This document shows, piece by piece, positions 40,285-49,281 of a DNA stretch of 64,000 nucleotides. Source of the DNA: Nocardia lijiangensis NBRC 108240 (GTDB lineage: Bacteria > Actinomycetota > Actinomycetes > Mycobacteriales > Mycobacteriaceae). The translations under genes and the position numbers were made by a program. The notes beneath the pieces are model-generated. The model did not search any database. It saw nothing but the letters and a program-made list of their open reading frames with translations, and was not told the DNA's origin. Within the stretch, counting starts at the first letter, position 1; each line of letters starts with the position of its first letter. The stretch spans positions 1-64,000 of the forward strand of contig NZ_BDBP01000058.1 of NCBI RefSeq assembly GCF_001613045.1, read 5' to 3'.

Positions 40285-42000
40285 ATGACAGATCCGGTTC
40301 TCGAGCCACACAGCTACGACGTGGTGGTCGTCGGCAGCGGTGCCGCGGGCATGACCGCCGCCCTCACCGCCGCCCACCACGGCCTCAGCGTGGTCATCAT
40401 CGAAAAGGCCGCGCACTACGGCGGGTCGACCGCGCGCTCCGGTGGCGGCGTGTGGATCCCCGGCAACAAGGCGCTGCGCGCGTCGGGCCGTCCGGACGAC
40501 AGGGAGGACGCACGCACCTACCTGCACAGCATCGTCGGCGACGTGGTGCCCAAGGATCGGATCGACACCTACATCGACCGGGGAGCCGAGGCCTTCGACT
40601 TCGTGCTCGACCACACCCCGCTGAAGATGAAGTGGGTGCCCGGGTATTCGGACTACTACCCGGAGGCGCCCGGCGGTCTCGGCGAAGGGCGCTCCTGCGA
40701 GCCCACGCCGTTCGACCTCAAAGCCTTGGGCGCGGAAAAGGACAAGCTGGAGCCGCCCTACGCCAAGGCGCCGCTGAACGTGGTCGTCATGCAGGCGGAT
40801 TTCGTCCGCCTCAACCTCATCCGCCGCCACCCGAAGGGCATGATGCGCGCCATGCGCGTCGGCGCGCGCACCTACTGGGCCAAGTTCACCGGCAAGCACA
40901 TCGTCGGCATGGGACAGGCCATCATCGCCGCCATGCGCAAAGGGCTGATGGACGCGAATGTGCCGGTGCTGCTGAACACTCCGATGACGAAGCTCGTCGT
41001 GGAGGACGGCGTGGTCACGGGTGTCGAGGCGCTGCAGGACGGCAAGCCCGTCGTGTTCACCGCGCGCCACGGCGTCGTGCTCGGCAGCGGCGGCTTCGAG
41101 CACAACCCGGAGATGCGCGCGAAGTACCAGCGCCAGCCCATCACCACCGAGTGGACGACCGGCGCGGCGGCGAACACCGGCGACGGCATCCTGGCGGGGA
41201 TCGAGGCGGGCGGCGCGACCGGCTTCATGGAGGACGCCTGGTGGGGGCCGACCGTTTTCAAGGGCGGCAGGCCGTGGTTCGCCCTGGCCGAGCGCAATCT
41301 GCCCGGCTGCGTCATCGTCAACCACGACGGCAAGCGATTCGGTAATGAGTCCGCTCCTTACGTCGAGGCTGGGCACACCATGTACGGCGGCGAATACGGG
41401 CAGGGCGAGGGTCCCGGCGAGAACATCCCCGCCTGGCTGGTGTTCGACCAGCGCTACCGGAACCGCTACATCTTCGCCGGATTGCAGCCTGGTCTGCGCT
41501 TTCCGTCCCGCTGGATGGAAAACGACAACATCGTCAAGGCCGACAGCCTGGAAGAGCTGGCCGCCGCGATCGGCGTGCCCGCCGAGAACCTGACCGCGAC
41601 GGTCGCGCGGTTCAACACCTTCGCCGAGACCGGCAAGGACGAGGACTTCGGCCGCGGCAACAGCCACTACGACCGGTACTACGGCGACCCCACGGTGAAG
41701 CCGAACCCCTGCCTCGCCGGACTGGTGCAGGGCCCGTTCTACGCGGCCAAGATCGTGCCCGGCGACCTCGGCACCAAGGGCGGCCTGGTCGCCGACTCCT
41801 CGGGCCGGGTACTCCGCGAAGACGGCAGCACCGTCGAGGGCCTCTACGCCTCGGGCAACTGCTCGACACCGGTCATGGGCCACACCTACGCGGGCCCCGG
41901 CGCCACCATCGGCCCCGCCATCACCTTCGGCTACCTCGCCGTCCTCGACATCGCCAAGCGCAAACAGGACCAGCCCGCCGCGGCGGCCTCCGAGGCGTAG
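40285..42000 (+). CDS. kstD: 3-ketosteroid delta1-dehydrogenase
   Basis: 571 residues from ATG 40285. FAD motif VVVGSGAAGMTAALTAAHHG, ERMSGG-equivalent EKAAHYGGSTARSGGG, and the active-site segment GHTYAGPGATIGPAITFG with Y535 and G539 in the Y-x3-G arrangement of known delta1-KstD enzymes (Y487/G491 in Rhodococcus KstD1). A further catalytic-type Tyr is in VFDQRYRNRYIF. It 1,2-desaturates 3-ketosteroids, the step that with KshA opens ring B. The downstream chsH3-like gene may be co-transcribed. Confidence 0.96.
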   Translation: MTDPVLEPHSYDVVVVGSGAAGMTAALTAAHHGLSVVIIEKAAHYGGSTARSGGGVWIPGNKALRASGRPDDREDARTYLHSIVGDVVPKDRIDTYIDRGAEAFDFVLDHTPLKMKWVPGYSDYYPEAPGGLGEGRSCEPTPFDLKALGAEKDKLEPPYAKAPLNVVVMQADFVRLNLIRRHPKGMMRAMRVGARTYWAKFTGKHIVGMGQAIIAAMRKGLMDANVPVLLNTPMTKLVVEDGVVTGVEALQDGKPVVFTARHGVVLGSGGFEHNPEMRAKYQRQPITTEWTTGAAANTGDGILAGIEAGGATGFMEDAWWGPTVFKGGRPWFALAERNLPGCVIVNHDGKRFGNESAPYVEAGHTMYGGEYGQGEGPGENIPAWLVFDQRYRNRYIFAGLQPGLRFPSRWMENDNIVKADSLEELAAAIGVPAENLTATVARFNTFAETGKDEDFGRGNSHYDRYYGDPTVKPNPCLAGLVQGPFYAAKIVPGDLGTKGGLVADSSGRVLREDGSTVEGLYASGNCSTPVMGHTYAGPGATIGPAITFGYLAVLDIAKRKQDQPAAAASEA

Positions 42001-42013
42001 CGGAATGCCTTTG

Positions 42014-42076
42014 CCACACGGGTCCCACACGGTCCACACAGGCAGCGCCTCTGTGGACCGTGTGCGCCGTCTGTGG
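42014..42076. repeat. 63-nt extragenic palindromic repeat, copy B
   Basis: Starts CCACAC and ends CTGTGG. The arms CACACGGTCCACACAGGC and GCCTCTGTGGACCGTGTG pair with one mismatch, making this the strongest hairpin of the three copies. It starts 13 bases after the kstD stop, so it may act as a terminator or mRNA stabiliser between kstD and the hydratase gene. Confidence 0.8.
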
Positions 42077-42224
42077 CAGCCACCCTCTCGCCCGGGGCGA
42101 GGGCCGCTGTCCCGGCGAGTGGGTACGGCATTGCCAGCGCGGTGTGCTTGCCCGCAGGATCGATTCGTGGGTGACGCGCGCCGGGGCGACTGAATTCGTC
42201 CACAACCATGCACAAGGAGAACTG

Positions 42225-43085
42225 ATGCCCATCGACCCGAAGATCGCGCTCGGCGCGGAACTGCCGAGCCGGGAGTTCGCGTGGACGCCGTCGGATGTGC
42301 AGCTCTATCAGCTCGGGCTCGGCGCGGGTGCGCGGTGGACCGACGCTGCCGAGCTGCGCTATCTGGACGACCGGGAGCCGCAGGTGCTGCCGAGCTTCGC
42401 GACCGTGGCGCAGACCCTGCACGAGACCGAACCGCCCAAGGTGAGTTTCCCCGGCATCGACATCGACCTGGCGAAGGTGGTGCACGGGCACCAGGAGGTG
42501 GAGGTGCACCGGCCGATCCCCGCCGCGGGCAAGGCGACGAGCACCGGCCGGGTCAGCGAGATCTGGGACAAGGGCTCGGCCGCGGTGGTCGTGCAGGAGC
42601 ACACCATCATCGGCTCCGACGGCGCGCCGCTGTGGACCACCCGCTCGTCCATCTTCGCCAAGGGCGAGGGCGGCTTCGGCGGCGAGCGCGGGCCGAGCAC
42701 CAAGTCGGAACTGCCCAATCGCGCACCGGATTTCGATGTCACCACGCGCACGCTGCCGCAGCAGGCGCTGCTGTACCGGATGCTCGGCGACCGCAACCCG
42801 CTGCACTCCGATCCCGAGTTCGCCCGCGCCGCCGGATTCCCCAACCCGATCCTGCACGGCCTGTGCACCTACGGGATCGTCTGCAAGACCGCGACCGACA
42901 CCGCGCTGGACGCCGACGCGAGCCGCGTCACCGGTTTCCGCGCGCGCTTCGCGGGGGTGCTCTACCCGGGCGAGACCATCCGGACCCGGATCTGGCGGAC
43001 CGACGGCGAACTCGTCATCACCGCGACGGTGGTCGAGCGCGAGGACGCGCCGGTGCTCGCGGACGTCAGCCTGAAGTTCGAGTAG
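42225..43085 (+). CDS. MaoC-type enoyl-CoA hydratase, chsH3-like
   Basis: 286 residues from ATG 42225, preceded by AAGGAGA. Double hot-dog hydratase with the R-hydratase motif LGDRNPLHSDPEFARAAGFP, then NPILHGLCTYG. Length and the location after kstD match the M. tuberculosis Rv3538 (ChsH3) arrangement. It probably hydrates an enoyl-CoA in steroid side-chain beta-oxidation. It sits 224 bases after kstD with the palindromic repeat between. Confidence 0.9.
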   Translation: MPIDPKIALGAELPSREFAWTPSDVQLYQLGLGAGARWTDAAELRYLDDREPQVLPSFATVAQTLHETEPPKVSFPGIDIDLAKVVHGHQEVEVHRPIPAAGKATSTGRVSEIWDKGSAAVVVQEHTIIGSDGAPLWTTRSSIFAKGEGGFGGERGPSTKSELPNRAPDFDVTTRTLPQQALLYRMLGDRNPLHSDPEFARAAGFPNPILHGLCTYGIVCKTATDTALDADASRVTGFRARFAGVLYPGETIRTRIWRTDGELVITATVVEREDAPVLADVSLKFE

Positions 43086-43143
43086 GCGCCTGCGCGGCTC
43101 GTTCGGACTACCGCCATAGCTTGTCGGCCGAGCAGAGCCACTC

Positions 43144-43187
43144 GGCCGCCGTCGCGTTGTTGCGCACGAATCACCGCGACGGCGGCC
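43144..43187. terminator. Bidirectional terminator between convergent genes
   Basis: A 13-bp exact inverted repeat: GGCCGCCGTCGCG (43144-43156) and CGCGACGGCGGCC (43175-43187), 18-base loop, in the gap between the hydratase (+) and the methyltransferase (-). Confidence 0.65.
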
Positions 43188-43236
43188 CGGAGCACCCGGC
43201 CCCACGCACTCGGGCCTGCTTCAGGCGCATTCGGCT

Positions 43237-43908
43237 CTAGTTCGCGGAATTGGCACCACGGCCCGCGGGGGCGTCGTAGACCAGGGTGTAGCGCCAGAAC
43301 AGGCGACGCCGGATTCGGGCCCCGGGCAGTTCCAGTGCGGCGGCGGCCCGGATGTCGGCCAAGGTTTCCTTTGGATCGGCGGCGGGTGCCGTCATATGCG
43401 GAGGTGGCTGATCAGCGCGGGCCGGGTGCTTGATCATTCCGATGACGGGGTTGGCGGCTATGGCAGGTAGATCGGCGAGCAGGTCCACGGGGCCCGCCGC
43501 GCGGTAGCAGCCGACGACCACCAGCCGACCGCCCGGGACGAGACAGTCGCGTAGTTCGCGCAAGGTCGGTACCAGCGGGAGGTGGTGCAGGACGGCGACG
43601 AGGACGACGGCATCCCAGCGCCGCTGCGGGTCGCGCCTGGCGAAGTCGGCGTGCACGATGGTCACCGCAGGGTCGTCGGCGAAGCGCTGCGCCACCATTC
43701 GGACAATCTTGGGGTCGGGTTCCAGCGCGGTGACAGTAGTAGCGCAATCGCGGAGCCGGGCGACGAGATTGCCTGTACCGCACCCGACATCGAGGACGTG
43801 ACGGGCTCCTGCCGCTGCCACCTGGGCGACGACCCATGGGCCGTAGTGGTCGTTGTGGCTCCACGGATGTTGCTGGTTGAACCGGTCGAGTCGAGACAGC
43901 AGTACCAC
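43237..43908 (-). CDS. Class I SAM-dependent methyltransferase
   Basis: 223 residues; the start at 43908 opens VLLSRLDRFNQQHPWSHNDH, an unusual start but the only one before the SAM motif HVLDVGCGTGNLVARLRDCA. Post-motifs: IVHADFARRDPQRRWDAVVL and LRDCLVPGGRLVVVGCY. It is probably a small-molecule methyltransferase. It ends convergently with the hydratase and starts 34 bases left of the MoxR operon's last gene. Confidence 0.88.
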   Translation of the reverse strand: MVLLSRLDRFNQQHPWSHNDHYGPWVVAQVAAAGARHVLDVGCGTGNLVARLRDCATTVTALEPDPKIVRMVAQRFADDPAVTIVHADFARRDPQRRWDAVVLVAVLHHLPLVPTLRELRDCLVPGGRLVVVGCYRAAGPVDLLADLPAIAANPVIGMIKHPARADQPPPHMTAPAADPKETLADIRAAAALELPGARIRRRLFWRYTLVYDAPAGRGANSAN

Positions 43909-43941
43909 CGCACTCTCCCATCCGTTGAAGTCGTCCGCAGC

Positions 43942-44400
43942 CTAACCGGCCGGCGGTCCGGCAATCGGCTCTGGCCGATCAGAGCGTGGGCCGAGTCCTT
44001 GGATCACCAAGGCGTACAACACGATCACGACGACCGGTGCGACCGCGGGGGCCCAGGCCAGGCGGAGCGGGAGCAGTGCCGCGCCCACCGCGCATACGGT
44101 GAAACCGACGGCTCCGACTACCGAGGGCAGCGTCGTCGGGACGACGCCGATCGGTGCTGTCACGGTGGCCGCGTTCAGCAAATAGGCGGTAGCCACCAAA
44201 CCCGTTGCGGCAGCGGCGAGCACACCGGTGTCGGCCCAGGCGAGCACACCGATCGCGACGAGTACGGCGGCGACAGCGGCGGGGCGGAACCACCAGCCCG
44301 CCGCCACCAGAATCAGCGCGGGAAGCGCCGCGAGCGGCGCCATCAGCAAGATCGACGTGACGAGCAGGACGCCCGCGAGCACAGCGAGGAATCTGGTCAT
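43942..44400 (-). CDS. Membrane protein, last gene of the MoxR operon
   Basis: 152 residues from ATG 44400 (ATGA overlap with the DUF58 gene). Four to five hydrophobic helices (FLAVLAGVLLVTSILLMAPL, AAVAAVLVAIGVLAWADTGV, LAAAATGLVATAYLLNAATV, VGAVGFTVCAVGAALL, VAPVVVIVLYALVIQGLG) and a short polar C-terminus. A small membrane protein of this kind completes many actinobacterial MoxR-DUF58-DUF4129 operons. Role unknown. Confidence 0.88.
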   Translation of the reverse strand: MTRFLAVLAGVLLVTSILLMAPLAALPALILVAAGWWFRPAAVAAVLVAIGVLAWADTGVLAAAATGLVATAYLLNAATVTAPIGVVPTTLPSVVGAVGFTVCAVGAALLPLRLAWAPAVAPVVVIVLYALVIQGLGPRSDRPEPIAGPPAG

Positions 44401-45680
44401 CGGCGCACCCGCGCTGTTCTCCGGTGTTCGGGCAGCAGGCGCATGATCTCGTCGAGCCTGGCGTCCTTCGTCCACGGCACGATGTCGACGCCGACGGTGC
44501 CCATGTCGCGGTACATGGAAGCGCGTTCCAGCTGCCACATGCGGGCCAGCGTCTGATCGAGCCCGTCGCGAAACGGCGTGCCGCGCAACACGTCCACCAC
44601 CACGACGACGTGCCCGCGTTTGCGCAGATCGATCAGCGCCAGCGCGAACTGGGTGTCGAGCAGCGTGGAGAAGGCCACCACGATCGCGCCGATCGGCACC
44701 GCGGCATGCGGGGCCAGGGTGCCGGTGGTGAGAATGTGTTCGTCGCCCACGTCGAGCACGGTGTCGACGATGCGGTAGAACTGGCGCCGCCCGATGTCGG
44801 GACGCAGCCAGCGCGGGCTCTGGCCGAGGCAGACCACGGCGGTCCGATCGCCCGCCTGCAAGGTGGACTGCACGACCTGCGCCGCGCCGCGCACCGAGAG
44901 TTCGAGCGAATCGGTCGCCGGGCCCGGCGCCTGCTGCGAGGTGTCGACCAGCACGACGACGTCGGCGGACCGGTTGGTCAGCCGTTCGGTGACGTAGAGC
45001 CGTCCGCGCCGGGCGCTCACCGGCCAGTTCACGATCCGCAACTGATCGCCCGGCGCATAGGCGCGGATGTCGGCGTATTCCACGCCGGGCCCGTGGCGGC
45101 GGGTCAGATGGGTGCCGAGCCGTTCGGGAAGTTCGGTGCGCGGCATACGCATTCGCTGCGGATCGGTCACCGGGTAGACGAACAACTGCCCCGCGGGCAG
45201 CGTCGCGGTGGCGATGGCAAGTCCCGCCGGGCTGAGCGCGGAGACTCGCACCGACACCGGGTAGCGCCCCCAGCGGCCGGCCGCCAGTGCCAGCCGTAGC
45301 CCGGCGGGGGCGGCCCCGGAGTCGCTCGCCTCCTCGATGTCGACCCCGAGTCCCTGCACCGTCTGCGGTTTCAGGCGCAGCAGCGCGTGCCCCGCCTCCA
45401 CGAAGGCGGCGGCGGTGAGCACCACCTCCTCGCTCTCGAAGCAGCGCAGCGTGCCGCCGCCGTCGACCTGGATCCTGGTCCGCGACTGCTGCCACGGCGC
45501 GGTGGCGAGCACGCCGAGCAGTGGCGCGGCGAAGACCACCAACTGCCACCGCGCGGCGACCACCGCGACCACCAGCGCCACCGCCGCGCAGCAGGCCAGC
45601 ATGTACACCAGAGGTGCGGGGCGCCACCGCAATTCGGCATCGACCGTGGCGCTCGCATCGCGGTGCCTGGAGCGGGTCAT
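44397..45680 (-). CDS. DUF58 protein (VWA-like) of the MoxR operon
   Basis: 427 residues from ATG 45680 (ATGA overlap with moxR). Two N-terminal membrane helices (VYMLACCAAVALVVAVVAAR, LVVFAAPLLGVLATAPW), then the DUF58 core: GVEYADIRAYAPGDQLRIVN and WPVSARRGRLYVTERLTNRS, then VVLVDTSQQAPGPATDSLEL as a VWA-like D-x-S-x-Q motif. In such operons the MoxR ATPase acts with this protein as chaperone or envelope-assembly machinery (family knowledge). Confidence 0.93.
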   Translation of the reverse strand: MTRSRHRDASATVDAELRWRPAPLVYMLACCAAVALVVAVVAARWQLVVFAAPLLGVLATAPWQQSRTRIQVDGGGTLRCFESEEVVLTAAAFVEAGHALLRLKPQTVQGLGVDIEEASDSGAAPAGLRLALAAGRWGRYPVSVRVSALSPAGLAIATATLPAGQLFVYPVTDPQRMRMPRTELPERLGTHLTRRHGPGVEYADIRAYAPGDQLRIVNWPVSARRGRLYVTERLTNRSADVVVLVDTSQQAPGPATDSLELSVRGAAQVVQSTLQAGDRTAVVCLGQSPRWLRPDIGRRQFYRIVDTVLDVGDEHILTTGTLAPHAAVPIGAIVVAFSTLLDTQFALALIDLRKRGHVVVVVDVLRGTPFRDGLDQTLARMWQLERASMYRDMGTVGVDIVPWTKDARLDEIMRLLPEHRRTARVRR

Positions 45681-46639
45681 GTCACGGTGGCGCGCGGGAC
45701 CGGCAGGCGGCGCAGCAGTTCGGCGATCACGTCCTCGCCGCGGATGCGGCGCACCCACATCTCGGGGCGCAGCGTGATCCGGTGCGCCATGGCCGGAATC
45801 GCGAGCGCCTTCACGTCTTCCGGGATCACGTAGTCCCGGCCGAGCAGCAGCGCCCGGGCCCGCGACATCTGCACCAGATCCAGTTCGGCGCGGGGGCTCG
45901 CGCCGACCTCGACCTGCGGATGCCCGCGGGTGGCGCCCGCCAGTGCGACGACGTAGCCGACCACGTCGGGGTGCACCGTGACGTATTCGACCGACTGCCG
46001 CATCTCCAGCAGCCCGTTGGCGTCCACCACCTGACCCACCTGCGGCGGGGTCGCGCCGCGTTCCAGGCGCCTGCGGATCATCTGGGTCTCGTCGTGCTCG
46101 GAGAGGTAGCCGAGCCGCAACTGAATGGCGAAGCGGTCCAGCTGCGCCTCGGGCAGCGGGTAGGTGCCCTCGTATTCGATGGGGTTGTCGGTGGCGAGCA
46201 CGATGAACGGCTGCGGCAGCGGGTAGGTCTCGCCGTCGATGCTGACCTGCCCCTCCGCCATCGCCTCCAGCAGCGCCGCCTGGGTCTTCGGCGGGGTGCG
46301 GTTCACCTCGTCGGCCAGCAGCACGTTGGTGAACACCGGACCGCGGCGGAAGTTGAAACGGCCCGAGTTCATGTCGTAGATGGTGGAGCCGAGCAGGTCG
46401 GCGGGGAGCAGGTCGGGGGTGAACTGCACCCGGGTGAAGTCCAGGCCGAGCGCGGCGGCGAAGGATCTGGCGATCAGTGTCTTGCCGAGTCCGGGCAGAT
46501 CCTCGATGAGGACGTGCCCGCCGGACAGCACGGCGATCATGATCAGCTGCAATTCGTCGCGCTTGCCCACGATGACGCGGCCCAGCTCCCGCAGCACCGC
46601 CTCGGATCGCTGGACGGTCACGTCCAGTGGCATCGTCAT
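45677..46639 (-). CDS. MoxR-family AAA+ ATPase
   Basis: 320 residues from ATG 46639. Walker A is IEDLPGLGKTLIARSFAAAL, Walker B with sensor region is NVLLADEVNRTPPKTQAALL, and the second region includes VLATDNPIEYEGTYPLPEAQ and GASPRAELDLVQMSRARALL. It remodels or loads cofactor into partner proteins of the same operon. It lies 28 bases after the membrane protein gene and overlaps the DUF58 gene. Confidence 0.96.
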   Translation of the reverse strand: MTMPLDVTVQRSEAVLRELGRVIVGKRDELQLIMIAVLSGGHVLIEDLPGLGKTLIARSFAAALGLDFTRVQFTPDLLPADLLGSTIYDMNSGRFNFRRGPVFTNVLLADEVNRTPPKTQAALLEAMAEGQVSIDGETYPLPQPFIVLATDNPIEYEGTYPLPEAQLDRFAIQLRLGYLSEHDETQMIRRRLERGATPPQVGQVVDANGLLEMRQSVEYVTVHPDVVGYVVALAGATRGHPQVEVGASPRAELDLVQMSRARALLLGRDYVIPEDVKALAIPAMAHRITLRPEMWVRRIRGEDVIAELLRRLPVPRATVT

Positions 46640-46667
46640 ATGTCTACTCGCACTTGCTCAACCCATT

Positions 46668-47162
46668 TCACATTCTCTGCAGGCGGCGCAGGATCTCGTC
46701 CAGCGCCGCCCGGCCCGGTGCGCGCGTCGTCTCATCGCGCAGTGCCGAGTTCGCCGGATCCACCCAGCGCCACAGTTCCGGTCCGAACTGCAGAATCCCG
46801 GCCGCTTCGGTCGCCCTGCGGTTCTTGGCTACCCGCATACCCGTGGACAATTCGAATTCTTTGGCGAGCAGCGGACGCAGATGCCGATCCCAGTCGGCCC
46901 TGCTGCCCTCGGCTCGGTCGGCAAGCATCTGTGCCCTTGCCTGCCAGCGGTTCAGCATTTCCAGCGGGCCGTTCTCGATGTCGTCGGCGTGGTCGTCCTC
47001 CGCGGGTTGGCGCTCGCGCAACGTCAAGATCAGCTGGAAGAGCGCGAGGGCGACCGGGACGGCGGCGAGCAGCAGCATCGCCTCGCGCGCCCTGCCGAAC
47101 GCGATCAGCTCGAGCACCACCACCACGCATATCGCGGCCACCGCGATCCCCGCCCTGTTCAT
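46668..47162 (-). CDS. Membrane-anchored protein of the MoxR operon
   Basis: 164 residues from ATG 47162, overlapping the DUF4129 gene. Two N-terminal helices (GIAVAAICVVVVLELIAFGR, EAMLLLAAVPVALALFQLIL), then a soluble, acidic/basic domain with the segments WQARAQMLADRAEGSRADWD and LAKEFELSTGMR. It matches the usual small two-helix member of actinobacterial MoxR operons. Function unknown. Confidence 0.85.
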   Translation of the reverse strand: MNRAGIAVAAICVVVVLELIAFGRAREAMLLLAAVPVALALFQLILTLRERQPAEDDHADDIENGPLEMLNRWQARAQMLADRAEGSRADWDRHLRPLLAKEFELSTGMRVAKNRRATEAAGILQFGPELWRWVDPANSALRDETTRAPGRAALDEILRRLQRM

Positions 47163-48127
47163 TCGGCCATCACCTCTCCTTGCAGGTCGGCGAGCACGAT
47201 GCGCAGCAGTTGTTCGGCGCGCATACGCTGCCACTCCAGCATCGAGTGCGGGCTGAATCTGGCCTCCTCGAACAGTGCGACGAGTTCGCGCGCGGAGGCG
47301 TCGTGCAGCGCGCCGCGCTCGAACGCGCGCGCCAGCACTTCCATCGGGGTGTCCGAGGCCAGCGGGGCCGCCGCGCGATCGACGGCGAGGCCGCGCTCCA
47401 TCGCGACGTAGCAGGCGATGATGGCGGTGCGTGGCTCCTGGCCCGGCGCGTTCATCGCGGCCAGACCCATTTCGGCGGCCCTGGCCAGCGAGTCGACGAC
47501 GGTCGGCGGCGCAGCGGTTTCCGGCGGCGGCGCGGCAACGGGCTTGCGACGGGCCGTCGCCGCGACCACCACGAGACCGACCAACGCGACACCGACCAAC
47601 ACACTCGCGGCGACGATCGTGAGAACCAGGCCGGTCCCGGTCAGGCTCTCGGCGCCGCCGGGCGGGGGCGGCGGTGTGGTCGGAAGGTATTCGGGCGGCG
47701 TGCCCTGGCCGGTGGCGGGCGTGGGCGCCGCGGGCTGAACTTCCCGGCGCACGCCGACGAAGAACACGGCGGAAGCGGCGGCCAGCACCAGCGAGAGCCC
47801 GGCCAGCGCCGCGAGCACCAGCAGGCCGACGCGGCCGAGCCGCCACTGCCGCCGCTCGCGATCGCGATCGCGATCGGGTTCGGGCATGGCGAGCGGCAGC
47901 CGGTGCTGGCTGGCGATCACGCCCGCCAGCAAGATCACCACGGAGACCGTGAGCAGCACCGGCATCAAGGCCACGGCGAGCGCGGAGGGAGCCGAGGGAC
48001 GATCGGTGGTCTCGATCGCGCCGGGGATGTGCCCGCGCAACGCGATCGCGGCAATCGCCAGCAGCGTGATCAGCACGATCACGCGCGATATCGGCGCTCG
48101 CGCCCGGACCACCAGCGTTACCACCAA
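47159..48127 (-). CDS. DUF4129 membrane protein, first gene of the MoxR operon
   Basis: 322 residues from ATG 48127. Four membrane helices (VIVLITLLAIAAIALRG, ALAVALMPVLLTVSVVILLA, LLVLAALAGLSLVLAAASAV, GLVLTIVAASVLVGVALVGL), a Pro-rich linker (PPEYLPTTPPPPPGG) and the C-terminal DUF4129 domain (EPRTAIIACYVAMERGLAVD, ASDTPMEVLARAFERGALHD, ELVALFEEARFSPHSM). The repeated DRDRDRE stretch is encoded by CGATCG tandem repeats. It is read leftward into the next four genes. Confidence 0.92.
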   Translation of the reverse strand: MVVTLVVRARAPISRVIVLITLLAIAAIALRGHIPGAIETTDRPSAPSALAVALMPVLLTVSVVILLAGVIASQHRLPLAMPEPDRDRDRERRQWRLGRVGLLVLAALAGLSLVLAAASAVFFVGVRREVQPAAPTPATGQGTPPEYLPTTPPPPPGGAESLTGTGLVLTIVAASVLVGVALVGLVVVAATARRKPVAAPPPETAAPPTVVDSLARAAEMGLAAMNAPGQEPRTAIIACYVAMERGLAVDRAAAPLASDTPMEVLARAFERGALHDASARELVALFEEARFSPHSMLEWQRMRAEQLLRIVLADLQGEVMAE

Positions 48128-48260
48128 ACCTGAGTACTCGAATCAGGCACATAGTTACATGCCGGACGGTCCGCTCGGGAGCGAATCGAATACTTCGCCA
48201 ATGCGTCCGGTTTAACCCGGTTACCGGCGAGTCGTCGCAGGTAGGCCGGGAAAAGGGCGA

Positions 48261-49205
48261 CTACCCAGCCGCTGCGCTCACCGGTTGTGAGATCTCACAG
48301 AGGCGGCTGGCGGTGCGTGAAATGTCCGGAACGCCGACCACCCCGTCGATCAGCTCCGGCAGCGGCGCGGCGGCGCAGAGGGTCAGCTCCAGATCCGCGT
48401 CGTAGAGCACGTCGACGAGGTTCACCAAGCGCATCGCCCAGTCCGGCGGCACCTCGCGCAACCGGGGCACGTCCTCGATCGTCCAGCGCCGGAACCGCTG
48501 CGCCAGCCGCACGTAATCGGCGGCCGAGGTGGCGGCGCCGCAGAGCGCGGCGAAATCGATGGTGATCGCGTCGCCGTCCACCGTGCGCGCCCGCAGCGTG
48601 CGGTCGCCGATCGGGACCTCGACCATGCTCGCGGTGGGCGTGCCTCCGATCAGATAGCGACCCGCCGTGAAACCGCTCGCCACGCGCGTGCGCAGCGCGC
48701 GGTAGTCGGTGGGGCCGTCCACCGAGATCACGTCCAGGTGCTCCACGATGCGCGCGATGGTCGGCAGGAACCGGTCGTGGAACAGCGGATTCGGCAGCAG
48801 CTGCTCGGGCGGGTAGTTCGAGGTGAGCACGAGCGCGATGCGGCGGGCGAACAGGGCGTCGAGCATGCGGGCGATGAGCATCGCGTCGCCGATGTCGTGC
48901 ACGTGGAATTCGTCGAAGCAGACCAGGCGGGCGGAGCCCAGCAGACGCTCGATGGCGATGTCGATGGAGCCGGTTTCGTGTGCGGCGCTGTGTAATTCGG
49001 CGAAGAACCAGTGGAAGTGGTAGCGCTTCACGCGGTCGGCGTCGACCGTGGCGAGGAAGCGGTCCATCAGCATGGTCTTGCCGCGGCCGGGTCGTCCGTG
49101 CAGGTAGACGCCGCGCGCACCCTTGATCGGACGACCACGCCGGTCCACGAGCCGCTCCAGCCGGTCGGCCGCCGCGCGCTGATCCGGGTCGAGTTCGATC
49201 GTCAT
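48261..49205 (-). CDS. zapE: ZapE/AFG1-like ATPase
   Basis: 314 residues from ATG 49205. Walker A is GVYLHGRPGRGKTMLMDRFL, Walker B is LVCFDEFHVHDIGDAMLI, and the tail has the LFHDRFLPTIARIVEHLDVI and DYRALRT segments of the AFG1/ZapE family. In E. coli ZapE binds FtsZ and is needed for division under stress. It is monocistronic here and diverges from the TetR gene, separated by two palindromes. Confidence 0.92.
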   Translation of the reverse strand: MTIELDPDQRAAADRLERLVDRRGRPIKGARGVYLHGRPGRGKTMLMDRFLATVDADRVKRYHFHWFFAELHSAAHETGSIDIAIERLLGSARLVCFDEFHVHDIGDAMLIARMLDALFARRIALVLTSNYPPEQLLPNPLFHDRFLPTIARIVEHLDVISVDGPTDYRALRTRVASGFTAGRYLIGGTPTASMVEVPIGDRTLRARTVDGDAITIDFAALCGAATSAADYVRLAQRFRRWTIEDVPRLREVPPDWAMRLVNLVDVLYDADLELTLCAAAPLPELIDGVVGVPDISRTASRLCEISQPVSAAAG

Positions 49206-49218
49206 CCCAGCCTCCTCG

Positions 49219-49252
49219 CTCTACAGATGTAGAGTCCTCTACAGTTGTAGAG
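49219..49252. promoter_or_regulatory. Two tandem 16-bp palindromes, probable TetR operators
   Basis: CTCTACAGATGTAGAG (49219-49234) and CTCTACAGTTGTAGAG (49237-49252), differing only in the central bases and separated by two bases. They lie between zapE and the TetR gene, so the regulator could control itself and perhaps zapE. Confidence 0.75.
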
Positions 49253-49281
49253 GACCGAGCTGGATGCGATCAAGAAAGGTG

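Noticed and set aside
40171..42213. Leftward extension of the flavoprotein ORF across kstD
   Set aside because: Antisense to kstD and low in complexity; the FAD motif begins 10 residues after ATG 40170.
47850..47885. GCGATC tandem repeat as a regulatory or CRISPR-like array
   Set aside because: It is a short in-frame codon repeat (DRDRDR) inside the DUF4129 gene; no spacers.
45521..48133. 870-residue rightward ORF
   Set aside because: Antisense of the MoxR operon; His/Arg/Gln-rich low-complexity translation without motifs.
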